Source: Sphingobacteriia bacterium
GTDB lineage: Bacteria; Bacteroidota; Bacteroidia; Bacteroidales; UBA7960
Reading direction: 5' to 3'
Assembly (NCBI GenBank): GCA_011390785.1
Contig: JAABRR010000023.1
Coordinates: forward strand, 22,053 to 86,052
DNA: 64,000 nt
The number at the start of each line of letters is the position of its first letter. The stretch's first letter is position 1. The notes under the pieces are model-generated. The model worked only from the letters and a program-made list of their open reading frames with translations, made no database searches and had not been told where the DNA came from. A program made the translations under genes and the position numbers. Of the stretch, positions 36,821 to 44,896 are shown in pieces.

Positions 36821-38452
36821 ATGAACAAAACAAAAAGAATCATTGCCATTTTTTTCGTGCTATGGATGGCCGGTGTTTCGGCAATCAATGCCAACGAATT
36901 TACAGATGCCAAGGCATCACAGGACAAGTTAAAATCTTTGGCCGGGCAGTACCCGGATTTTGCAAAATATGAAGTTTTAACATCTACTCCGGCTGGAAAC
37001 AACCTTGGAGTGCTAACCCTTGGCAGGGGAAACGCTGCTGAAAAACCAGCCATTGCCTTAGTTGGGGGTATTGAAGGACCACATCTGTTTGGCACCAAAC
37101 TGGCCATTGAATTTGCCGAAAAGGTATTGGGCCAAACCGGAAACAAGCAGATTAGTGCATTGCTCGATTCGGTTTGTTTTTATGTGATCCCCTCCATAAA
37201 CCCCGATGCAGCGCAGAGTTATTTTACATCACTCCGTTATGAGAGAAGAGGAAACGGCTCACCGACCGATCTTGACCGCGATGGTCGAATTGCCGAAGAT
37301 GGCTACGACGATCTTAATCGTGACGGCCTCATCTCCATGATGCGCATTGCCGATCCAACAGGCAAATGGATGCCACATCCTGCTGACGAAAGAATAATGG
37401 TGGAAGCAAGACCTGCACAGGGCGAAACAGGAAGCTATCTCTACCTTACTGAAGGTATCGACAACGATAAAGATGAATCTTTTAATGAAGATGGCGATGA
37501 GGGTGTAATAATCAATCGGAATTTTGCCTTCAAACATCCCTTTTTCACTACCGGCTCGGGCGAGCATGCCATGTCGGAAGTTGAAACCCGAGCCATTGCA
37601 GATTTTCTCTACGATGCCAAAAATGTTTTTGCTGTAGTGAGTTTTGGCCCGGCCAACAACCTTTCAAAGCCACTCAGTTACAACGAAAGAGAAGCCAGCG
37701 CAAGAATCCATACCGGCTGGAAAAAAGACGACATTACCTTAAATGAACAAATAAGCCATCTCTACAACAAACATCTGGGCAAGATGGCCCCGGCAGAACA
37801 ATCCGGTTCTGATGGCGATTTCTTCCAGTGGGCCTATTTCCACTACGGAAGGTTTAGTTTCTCCACTCCTGGCTGGACGTTTCCTGACACAGCCAAAACC
37901 GACAAAGACGCCCCCAAATCCCAAGAGCTAAACTTTTTAAAATGGGCCGAAGCCAACAAGATAGAAAATGCATTTATCCCCTGGACAGCCATTGACCACC
38001 CCGATTTTCCCAACAAAAAAGTAGAAGTTGGTGGTCTGGCACCATTTGCCATGATCAATCCACCTGCCAATATGCACGATACAATTATCGATATCCACAC
38101 CAACTTTTTGCTCGATCTGGCACGCATGCGACCCCGTATTGAAATTCGCGATGTTAAAACCGAGCATATCGGGCGTGGACTTTACAGGGTTACTGCCGAA
38201 ATTGCAAATCCGGGAGATTTTCCTACCGCATCACAAACCGGAGAAATGGTTCGCTGGATGCAAAAAACAGTGGTGAGACTCACCCCTGCCCGCGGACAGG
38301 AAATAATTAGTGGAAATGTCGTGGAAGTATTTGGCGCCATGGGTCCCCGCAGCTCAGTAAAAAGAAGCTGGATTATTAAAGGAGATGGTACTATTATGCT
38401 CAGAGCAGGTGGAGAACCTACCGGGTTTGATCAGAAAGACATCAGCCTTTAA
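36821..38452 (+). CDS. M14-like pseudopeptidase, exported
   Basis: The 543-residue protein is an M14 zinc carboxypeptidase relative with a signal peptide (1-24, ending AINA). Aligned with its two neighbours it has lost the catalytic set. The HxxE zinc motif is replaced by Glu85-x2-His88 (GGIEGPH), the third zinc ligand is Gly276 (SFGPANN), and the general base position is Pro350 (FSFSTPG). The Asn232-Arg233 pair, which would bind the substrate carboxylate, is kept. Asp-rich loops DLDRDGRIAEDGYDDLNRDG and DNDKDESFNEDGDEG recall calcium-binding sites. A C-terminal Ig-like domain of about 115 residues follows. It is likely to bind but not cut peptides. Confidence 0.88.
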   Translation: MNKTKRIIAIFFVLWMAGVSAINANEFTDAKASQDKLKSLAGQYPDFAKYEVLTSTPAGNNLGVLTLGRGNAAEKPAIALVGGIEGPHLFGTKLAIEFAEKVLGQTGNKQISALLDSVCFYVIPSINPDAAQSYFTSLRYERRGNGSPTDLDRDGRIAEDGYDDLNRDGLISMMRIADPTGKWMPHPADERIMVEARPAQGETGSYLYLTEGIDNDKDESFNEDGDEGVIINRNFAFKHPFFTTGSGEHAMSEVETRAIADFLYDAKNVFAVVSFGPANNLSKPLSYNEREASARIHTGWKKDDITLNEQISHLYNKHLGKMAPAEQSGSDGDFFQWAYFHYGRFSFSTPGWTFPDTAKTDKDAPKSQELNFLKWAEANKIENAFIPWTAIDHPDFPNKKVEVGGLAPFAMINPPANMHDTIIDIHTNFLLDLARMRPRIEIRDVKTEHIGRGLYRVTAEIANPGDFPTASQTGEMVRWMQKTVVRLTPARGQEIISGNVVEVFGAMGPRSSVKRSWIIKGDGTIMLRAGGEPTGFDQKDISL

Positions 38453-38541
38453 TCAGCCCAACAACAGGTAGGCAATCCTGATTTCATTTTATATCAAAAA
38501 ATCAATTTTACTGGTAAATTCAGTATAAAAACAGTAACAAG

Positions 38542-40290
38542 ATGAAGAGAATTATTTTTTTAATATACACAGTACTGATAACTATTTCGGTATCTGCACA
38601 GAACATTGATGGTCGGGCGGTGGAGAACTTCTTCAAAGCACCCGGTACTCCGGTAAATCCAAAGGTGGAAGTAAGCTGGAACCGATACTACACCAACGAT
38701 GGGCTGCTCGATATTTATAACCGTATGGTAAGAGCTTATCCCGATCTGGTAAAACTGGAATCCATTGGAAAAAGCTACGAAAATCGTAATATATGGCTAC
38801 TTACCGTTACCAACCAAAAAAACAAACCCCACAGAGAAAAGCCGGGTTTCTGGATTGATGGAGCCATTCACTCGAACGAAATCCAGGGCTCTGAAATATC
38901 AGTTTATACAGCCTGGTATCTTACCGAAAATTATGGCAAAAATGACTTCATAACCCAATTGATGGATGAAAAGGTGTTTTACATTATGCCGGTAAGCAGT
39001 CCCGATGGGCGCGAATTTTATATGAACCGACCTGGCACCGTCAATTCGTCTCGCAGTGGTGCTATACCCCTTGATGATGATGGCGATGGTTTGGCAGCCG
39101 AAGATGGGTTTAATGACCTAAACGGTGATGGCCATATTACGATGATGCGCCGCCGCAATCCTTACGGACAATGGAAAACCGACCCATCTGACCAGCGACG
39201 ATTGGTTAGGGCAGAAGCTGATGAATTTGGCGAATGGGAAATGCTGGGTTTTGAAGGTATGGATGCCGACAATGACGGGCGGGCATCTGAAGATCGCGCC
39301 GATGGCTATTACGATCCCAACCGCGACTGGGGCTGGAACTGGCAACCTGATTATGTGCAGCGTGGAGCCTATCGTTATCCATTTTCACTGCCGGAATCTA
39401 TGGCTGTACGCGATTTCGTTATGAATCATCCCAATATAGCCGGTGCCCAATCTTACCATAATACGGGTGGTATGCTGCTTCGTGGACCAGGATCCAACGA
39501 TGATTCTAAATTTTATCTCCGGGAAGATGTAAGAGTTTATGATCATTTAGGTGAATTGGGAGAAAAACTCATCCCCGGATACAACTACTATATTATTCAT
39601 GAAGACCTTTACACTGTATATGGCGGCCTTATCGACTGGTTTCATCTTATGCGGGGTATCTTCACCTTCTCCAATGAGTTGTTTACTTCCTACTTCTACT
39701 TTAATCAGCAATCTGACGGATGGTTTGGCCGCCAGGAAGAAGCCATGGAATTTGACCGTTTTCTCCTGTTTGAAGATGCTTTTGTTCCCTGGCAGGAGTA
39801 TGATCATCCACAATATGGGAAAATTGAGATAGGAGGCTTTAAGAAGAATTTTGGAAGAATCAACCCCGGATTCCTTTTGGAAAATGAAGCCCATCGCAAC
39901 ATGGCCTTTACCTTGCATCACGCCTACCATACTCCACACCTTGAAATTACTGAACTTACAAGCAAGGACCTTGGTGGAGGACTACGCGAAATAACTGCCC
40001 AGGTAACCAACTCAAGACTCATTCCTACTCATGCCGGCATTGATAATCGTTACAAAATTACCCGCCCCAACTATATTACACTGGAAGGTGGTAATGTGGT
40101 AGCTGGTATGATCATAAAAAACCGCGACCTGAATGTTGTAGAAGAACAATTAATCAATCCTGCGACCATTGAAGTAGATAATATTCCCGGTATGAACTCG
40201 GTCCTGGTAAAATGGGTAGTAGATGGAGGAAGAAGATTTACCGTAACCGTAGATAGCGCCAAAGGGGGTAGAATAAGTAAAGAATTGTAA
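38542..40290 (+). CDS. M14 family zinc carboxypeptidase, exported
   Basis: The 582-residue protein has a signal peptide ending SVSAQ. The M14 catalytic set is complete: zinc ligands His110 and Glu113 (DGAIHSNE) and His306 (SYHNTGG), carboxylate-binding Asn260-Arg261 (DPNRDWGWNW) and catalytic Glu379 (FTFSNEL). Two Asp-rich loops around residues 178-197 and 241-251 (for example DDDGDGLAAEDG) may bind calcium. A C-terminal Ig-like domain follows, and there is no T9SS tail. It should remove C-terminal residues from peptides in the periplasm or outside the cell. It lies 89 bases after its pseudoenzyme relative and 13 before its active paralogue. Confidence 0.93.
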   Translation: MKRIIFLIYTVLITISVSAQNIDGRAVENFFKAPGTPVNPKVEVSWNRYYTNDGLLDIYNRMVRAYPDLVKLESIGKSYENRNIWLLTVTNQKNKPHREKPGFWIDGAIHSNEIQGSEISVYTAWYLTENYGKNDFITQLMDEKVFYIMPVSSPDGREFYMNRPGTVNSSRSGAIPLDDDGDGLAAEDGFNDLNGDGHITMMRRRNPYGQWKTDPSDQRRLVRAEADEFGEWEMLGFEGMDADNDGRASEDRADGYYDPNRDWGWNWQPDYVQRGAYRYPFSLPESMAVRDFVMNHPNIAGAQSYHNTGGMLLRGPGSNDDSKFYLREDVRVYDHLGELGEKLIPGYNYYIIHEDLYTVYGGLIDWFHLMRGIFTFSNELFTSYFYFNQQSDGWFGRQEEAMEFDRFLLFEDAFVPWQEYDHPQYGKIEIGGFKKNFGRINPGFLLENEAHRNMAFTLHHAYHTPHLEITELTSKDLGGGLREITAQVTNSRLIPTHAGIDNRYKITRPNYITLEGGNVVAGMIIKNRDLNVVEEQLINPATIEVDNIPGMNSVLVKWVVDGGRRFTVTVDSAKGGRISKEL

Positions 40291-40303
40291 AACAAGAATT
40301 ACC

Positions 40304-42067
40304 ATGAGATTTTATTTATCAGTAATCATCCTGTTTTTTACCCTTCAGCATCTAAGCTATAAAGCTAAAAGTCAGAATGACGGTGGTCCGATAGAAGATT
40401 TTTTCTTCAAAGCACCCGGCACACCGCCAAATCCAAAGGTTACCATACACTGGAACCGTTACAACACCAACGAAGGGCTTTATGAAATTTACCAAAAAAT
40501 GGTAGCAGCATACCCTGAGTTGGTTACCCTTGAAACTATTGGTAAAAGTTATGAAGGGCGTGATCTGTGGCTACTTACCATTACCGAACAAAACAAACCT
40601 GGCATTGAAAAACCGGCATTGTGGATTGATGGCAACATCCACTCCAATGAGATTCAGGCATCAGAAGTAGCTTTATACACTGCCTGGTACCTTACCGAAA
40701 ACTACGAAACCAATGCGCACATTCGTCAGCTCCTACATGAAAAAGTGTTTTACATTTTACCGGTAATGAATCCGGATGGCAGGGAAAACTATATGAACGA
40801 ACCAAATACATCCAGCTCTCCCCGCAGTGGTACTCAGCCTTATGATGATGATGGCGATGGAGTGGAAGGAGAAGATGGATTTTATGATCTTAACAATGAC
40901 GGACACATTACCCAGATGCGCCGCCGGAATCCAATGGGCCGGTGGATTGAAGACCCGGAAGATCCAAGAAGACTGATCCCTGCTCCTGCAGGGCAATTTG
41001 GTGATTGGGATTTGCTGGGTTTTGAAGCCATAGATGCCGATGGCGACGGGCAAATGGGTGAAGACCGACCGGCAGGATACTACGACCCCAACCGCGACTG
41101 GGGCTGGAACTGGCAACCCGACTACGCACAACGGGGGGCTTATAAATATCCGTTTTCGCATCCAGAAACACGGGCCGTAAGAGACTTTGCAATGGCCCAT
41201 CCCAATATAAGTGGCGTGCTTACCCATCACAATATGGGTGGTATGTTTCTGCGTGGGCCGGGCTACGAACCCGATCTGCAATATTTTCTGCCCGAAGACC
41301 TCAGAATTTATGATGCCCTGGGTGCAATGGGAGAAAAGCTTGTACCCGGTTATAACTACCTGATAAGCTACCGCGATCTGTATCCGGTACTTGGTGGTCA
41401 ACGCGACTGGTTTCACATGATGAGAGGAGCGTTTACCTATACTGTAGAGTTATTTACCCGGTATTATTATTTTCATGATGAAAACCGTGATGGAAACCGA
41501 AATCGCAGTTCAGATGTTTACACCTTCGATAAGTACCTTCTTTTTGGTGATGCTTTTGTACCCTGGACTGATATAAAGCATCCTCAACATGGCGAAATAC
41601 AAGTGGGAGGCTTTAAGAAGAATTATGTACGGGTCAATCCAGGATTTATGCTTGAGGAGGAAGCACACCGAGTTACTGCCTATTCTATTTTTCATGCATG
41701 GCATACACCGGGCCTTGAAATTACAGAACTCAGTATTACGGATTTAGGAGATGGCCTAACTGAAGTTTTGGCCACGGTTACCAATACCCGAATGACACCC
41801 ACCCACTCGGGCGTAAACCTGAAATTCAGCATTGACCGGCCAGACTATATAGTATTGGAAGGCGCTGATGTAGTGGCTGGAATGATTGTGAAAAACCGGT
41901 ATCTGAACCAGGTAGAGGAACAAATTGTAGATCCTGCATCTCTTGAGATAGAAAATATCCCTGGCATGTCTGGCGTAACCGTAAAATGGATCGTTCAGAA
42001 TGTAGAAAACATCTCGATTACGGTTGATAGCCCTAAAGGGGGCGTAATCAGAAAATCATTGGAGTAA
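40304..42067 (+). CDS. M14 family zinc carboxypeptidase, exported (second copy)
   Basis: This 587-residue paralogue of the previous gene has the same layout: a signal peptide ending AKSQ, the M14 domain with Asp-rich loops (DDDGDGVEGEDG, DADGDGQMGED) and an Ig-like tail. The catalytic residues are His113 and Glu116 (GNIHSNE), Asn263-Arg264, His309 (THHNMGG) and Glu382 (FTYTVEL). It is the last gene of the three-gene run and ends before a bidirectional terminator. The two active copies diverge in the substrate-pocket region, so they may have different preferences. Confidence 0.93.
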   Translation: MRFYLSVIILFFTLQHLSYKAKSQNDGGPIEDFFFKAPGTPPNPKVTIHWNRYNTNEGLYEIYQKMVAAYPELVTLETIGKSYEGRDLWLLTITEQNKPGIEKPALWIDGNIHSNEIQASEVALYTAWYLTENYETNAHIRQLLHEKVFYILPVMNPDGRENYMNEPNTSSSPRSGTQPYDDDGDGVEGEDGFYDLNNDGHITQMRRRNPMGRWIEDPEDPRRLIPAPAGQFGDWDLLGFEAIDADGDGQMGEDRPAGYYDPNRDWGWNWQPDYAQRGAYKYPFSHPETRAVRDFAMAHPNISGVLTHHNMGGMFLRGPGYEPDLQYFLPEDLRIYDALGAMGEKLVPGYNYLISYRDLYPVLGGQRDWFHMMRGAFTYTVELFTRYYYFHDENRDGNRNRSSDVYTFDKYLLFGDAFVPWTDIKHPQHGEIQVGGFKKNYVRVNPGFMLEEEAHRVTAYSIFHAWHTPGLEITELSITDLGDGLTEVLATVTNTRMTPTHSGVNLKFSIDRPDYIVLEGADVVAGMIVKNRYLNQVEEQIVDPASLEIENIPGMSGVTVKWIVQNVENISITVDSPKGGVIRKSLE

Positions 42068-42107
42068 AGCCATAGCAGTGTAATTTCCGAAAATTAACAA
42101 TAAAAAT

Positions 42108-42142
42108 GCCGGTTAGTAATTTCAGTTAAATTCCTAACCGGC
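42108..42142. terminator. Bidirectional terminator after M14 and CNT genes
   Basis: GCCGGTTAG (42108-42116) pairs perfectly with CTAACCGGC (42134-42142). The minus-strand side has an ATTTTTATT tail, and the plus side has a weaker AATTTG tail. It lies between the convergent M14 and CNT genes. Confidence 0.8.
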
Positions 42143-42163
42143 AATTTGTTTTCATGAACTTCT

Positions 42164-43687
42164 TTAGCCCAGTATCATCCCTACTATGGTTGCACTAACA
42201 AGAGATGCGAGCGTACCGCCCAATAAAGCACGCATCCCAAACTGAGAAAGCAAAACTCTTCTGGAAGGGGCCAGCGAACCAATTCCGCCAATCTGAATCC
42301 CAATACTGGCAAAATTGGCAAAGCCACACAACATATAGGTAGCCATAATAATTGTTTTCGGGTCGGAAAAAGCACCTGCTTCCTTTAATTCGGCAAGACT
42401 TACATAACCAATAAATTCAGTTAAGATTATTTTTTCTCCCAGCAATCTGCCGGCAAGGGTTATATCAGGCAGACTTACACCAATAAGCCACATAACAGGG
42501 GCAAAAGTATATCCTAAAATAAATTGTAGCGATAGTCGGGTATATTGACCGTCAGTAAAACTGGAAATAGTTTCATTTAAGTTGGTCCAATCGCCCACTT
42601 TGCCCACAATAAAATTAAACATGGCAATAAAAGCCACAAATACGAGTAACATAGCTGCCACGTTGGCGGCCAGTTTAAGACCTTCGGTGGTTCCGTTAGA
42701 GATAGCGTCAAGAACATTATTCCCAATTCTGTCGCGTGAAATCTCCATGGTTTCGTCAAATTCTTCGGTTTGAGGAAATAAAATTTTTGAAATCACCACG
42801 GCACCTGGTGCAGCCATGATAGATGCGGCTAGTAAATGTTTGGCAAAAATGAGTCTTTGAACAGGGTCGTCTCCTCCCAGGAAACTTATATAGGCAGCCA
42901 GAACACCCCCGGCAAGGGTAGCCATTCCGCCAATCATAACCAGTAATATTTCCGACTTGCTCATATTGGGAAGGTAAGCCTTTATCATTAATGGAGATTC
43001 GGTTTGCCCCAGAAAAATATTTCCTGCAACAGAAAGGCTTTCTGCACCTGAAAGTTTCAGGGCTTTGGTCATGAGCCAGGCTAAAGCAAAAACAACCTTC
43101 TGAATAACTCCCAAATAGAATAATAAACTGGTGAGGGCAGAAAAGAAAATTATGGTGGGTAAAACCTGGAAAGCAAAAATAAACCCGAAGTTATCAGTAT
43201 CTAAAAAGCCTGCGAAAAGAAATTCCGTTCCTTCTTTCGAGAAGTCTAATATTACAACAAATATTTTCCCCACCAATTCAAAAAAGTATTGAACAAAGGG
43301 TACCTGTAAAATACTAAAAGCCAACAATACCTGAATAGCCAAACCTACACCCACTAGCTTCCATGAAATTGCTTTGCGATTGGCACTAAACAACCAGGCA
43401 ATCCCAATCAAAACCAACATACCAAAAAGGCCTCTTAAGATATTGGTAAAGTTGAACTGGAAACTTTGTATTTCATCGGGGTCTATAATTGAGCCCGAGC
43501 CAGAATCGTCAGGGGTTTCTTGCTGCGAAAGCTGGACATCAGTTGTGTCCAGTATCTCAACAGCATCAGACAAAGATGAATTGACTTCAGGATTTCCCTG
43601 GGCCGTAAGAACCAAAGGAGAGAAAAAGAGGACTAATAAAAAAAGAATTTTAAATGATCTTCGAAACAGAAAAGAAGTATTATTCAT
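42164..43687 (-). CDS. CNT-family concentrative nucleoside transporter
   Basis: The 507-residue transporter takes up nucleosides with a cation gradient. I chose the ATG at 43687 (MNNTSFLFRRSFKIL). A frame from 43780 would run through the terminator of the upstream gene. After a signal-peptide-like helix (ending VLTAQ) there is a polar acidic linker of about 60 residues before the NupC core (LRGLFGMLVLIGIAWLFS). The core keeps FVFALAWLMTKALKLSGAES-like sequence and GQTESPLMIKAYLP, the nucleoside-binding hairpin. The acidic extension is unusual for CNT proteins. Confidence 0.9.
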   Translation of the reverse strand: MNNTSFLFRRSFKILFLLVLFFSPLVLTAQGNPEVNSSLSDAVEILDTTDVQLSQQETPDDSGSGSIIDPDEIQSFQFNFTNILRGLFGMLVLIGIAWLFSANRKAISWKLVGVGLAIQVLLAFSILQVPFVQYFFELVGKIFVVILDFSKEGTEFLFAGFLDTDNFGFIFAFQVLPTIIFFSALTSLLFYLGVIQKVVFALAWLMTKALKLSGAESLSVAGNIFLGQTESPLMIKAYLPNMSKSEILLVMIGGMATLAGGVLAAYISFLGGDDPVQRLIFAKHLLAASIMAAPGAVVISKILFPQTEEFDETMEISRDRIGNNVLDAISNGTTEGLKLAANVAAMLLVFVAFIAMFNFIVGKVGDWTNLNETISSFTDGQYTRLSLQFILGYTFAPVMWLIGVSLPDITLAGRLLGEKIILTEFIGYVSLAELKEAGAFSDPKTIIMATYMLCGFANFASIGIQIGGIGSLAPSRRVLLSQFGMRALLGGTLASLVSATIVGMILG

Positions 43688-43723
43688 CACCGTATTTTTA
43701 GATAGAAAAATTTGGTTTGCCAT

Positions 43724-43750
43724 AAAAAAACAGGCGGTAAACACCGCCTG
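43724..43750 (-). terminator. Intrinsic terminator after the bifunctional nuclease gene
   Basis: On the minus strand CAGGCGGT (43743-43750) pairs perfectly with ACCGCCTG (43731-43738) around a four-base loop and runs into seven T (43724-43730). It separates the DUF151 gene from the CNT gene. Confidence 0.9.
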
Positions 43751-43809
43751 CAAACGTATAAAATTTTTTCGAATAAACATTTCTAAAAATTAGAATAACA
43801 ACTCAAAGT

Positions 43810-44400
43810 TTACTTTTTAGAAGACTTTCTTCTGTTAATCTCATCTCGAATCTTTGAAGCTTTTTCATAAGCCTCTTCATCAATGGCGGCCATCAACATC
43901 TCTTCCAGTTCCTTAACCGAAAAACTTTCGAAATCTGAAGAAGCCTGAGGATCAGGAGCAATCTCTTCATCCATTATGTTTTTCTCATCGTCTTGTAAAA
44001 CAATTCCTGCGGCACTTAAGATATTTTCGTAGGTATAAATAGGGCATTTAAACCTCACAGCCAGGGCAACAGCATCAGATGTACGCGAATCAATTTCAAC
44101 TTCCCTGATACCATCAAAACAAATCAATTTTGAATAAAAAATCCCTTCAGCGAATTTATAAATAATGACTTCCTTTACAATAATATTAAATGTTTGAGCA
44201 AAATTTTTGAGCAAATCATGGGTAAGGGGACGAGAAGGCTTCATTTTTTCCAATTCAATAGCAATAGCCTGCGCTTCAAAACTTCCAATTATAATGGGTA
44301 GCCTTCTTTTTTCTCCCTCTTCACCTAATATTAGAGCATAAGCACCAGATTGGGACTGGCTGTATGATATGCCTAAAATCTCAAGTTTAATTTTTTTCAT
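43810..44400 (-). CDS. Bifunctional nuclease family (DUF151) with UVR motif
   Basis: The 196-residue protein has an N-terminal DUF151 domain (about 1-140), with GAYALILGEEGEKRRLPIIIG at 18-38 and RTSDAVALAVRFKCPIYTYE further on. In plants and Thermotoga this domain is linked with nuclease activity. The last 45 residues, FSVKELEEMLMAAIDEEAYE to RRKSSKK, form a UVR (UvrB/UvrC-interaction) helical motif. A function in DNA or RNA metabolism is likely but not proven. A -7 box match (TACTTTTG) lies at 44540-44547, giving a leader of 140 bases. Confidence 0.9.
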   Translation of the reverse strand: MKKIKLEILGISYSQSQSGAYALILGEEGEKRRLPIIIGSFEAQAIAIELEKMKPSRPLTHDLLKNFAQTFNIIVKEVIIYKFAEGIFYSKLICFDGIREVEIDSRTSDAVALAVRFKCPIYTYENILSAAGIVLQDDEKNIMDEEIAPDPQASSDFESFSVKELEEMLMAAIDEEAYEKASKIRDEINRRKSSKK

Positions 44401-44821
44401 TAAACAAATTCTGTTTTATTTATAAACAATTTTAAAATGCACAATTGTCAGAATGACCTATGATGCGCAGTTTAAAGAATAAGGAACCTACCAATAATAG
44501 CTGTTAATAATTACTTTTTCCTGTTATCAGATCATGGTGCAAAAGTAGCTTAATTTTATGATTTTAGCATAACAGCATCGCATTTTTAGACATGGAACCA
44601 TTACTTAGTATGGCAAACGGTTAAAAAGGGTATGTGTTCATTTTACAAAATAAAAATGAAAAATCTATTAGTTAATAAAAAGTCATATTATTGCAAAAGC
44701 TGGTCATCTCATATAAGAATCAAATTGATATAGCAACAGATTGATAAACAAACTATAAAGCACTGTAAATTAAGACCACAAAACTTTTTAAAATAAATGT
44801 TAATGGGACGAGATTAATTTT

Positions 44822-44829
44822 TATTTTTG
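44822..44829 (+). promoter_or_regulatory. -7 box ahead of hppA (TATTTTTG)
   Basis: The octamer matches TAnnTTTG. The transcript would have a leader of about 60 bases, ending in the Shine-Dalgarno. Confidence 0.4.
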
Positions 44830-44885
44830 TTTCCTTTCAAATTAAACAAAAAAGTACTAAAAACTTAATTGTCTCATTAAAATAT

Positions 44886-44891
44886 AGGAGG
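44886..44891 (+). promoter_or_regulatory. Strong Shine-Dalgarno (AGGAGG)
   Basis: AGGAGG lies five bases before the hppA ATG. Most other genes in this window have no such sequence, so it is a striking exception and probably gives very high translation. Confidence 0.8.
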
Positions 44892-44896
44892 AAAAC

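Larger units (their letters stand above)
44401..44896. other. Gene-free stretch between divergent genes
   Basis: Nothing coding is seen. The stretch holds -7-like boxes on both strands: minus at 44540-44547 for the DUF151 gene and plus at 44822-44829 for hppA, the latter preceded by an AT-rich region. A strong Shine-Dalgarno is at its right edge. Confidence 0.5.

Noticed and set aside
40757..41416. 219-codon minus-strand frame within the third M14 gene
   Set aside because: It is the antisense of the conserved catalytic domain and has no start signals or family features.
43688..43780. N-terminal extension of the CNT gene
   Set aside because: It would run across the intrinsic terminator of the upstream DUF151 gene, so translation from there is unlikely.
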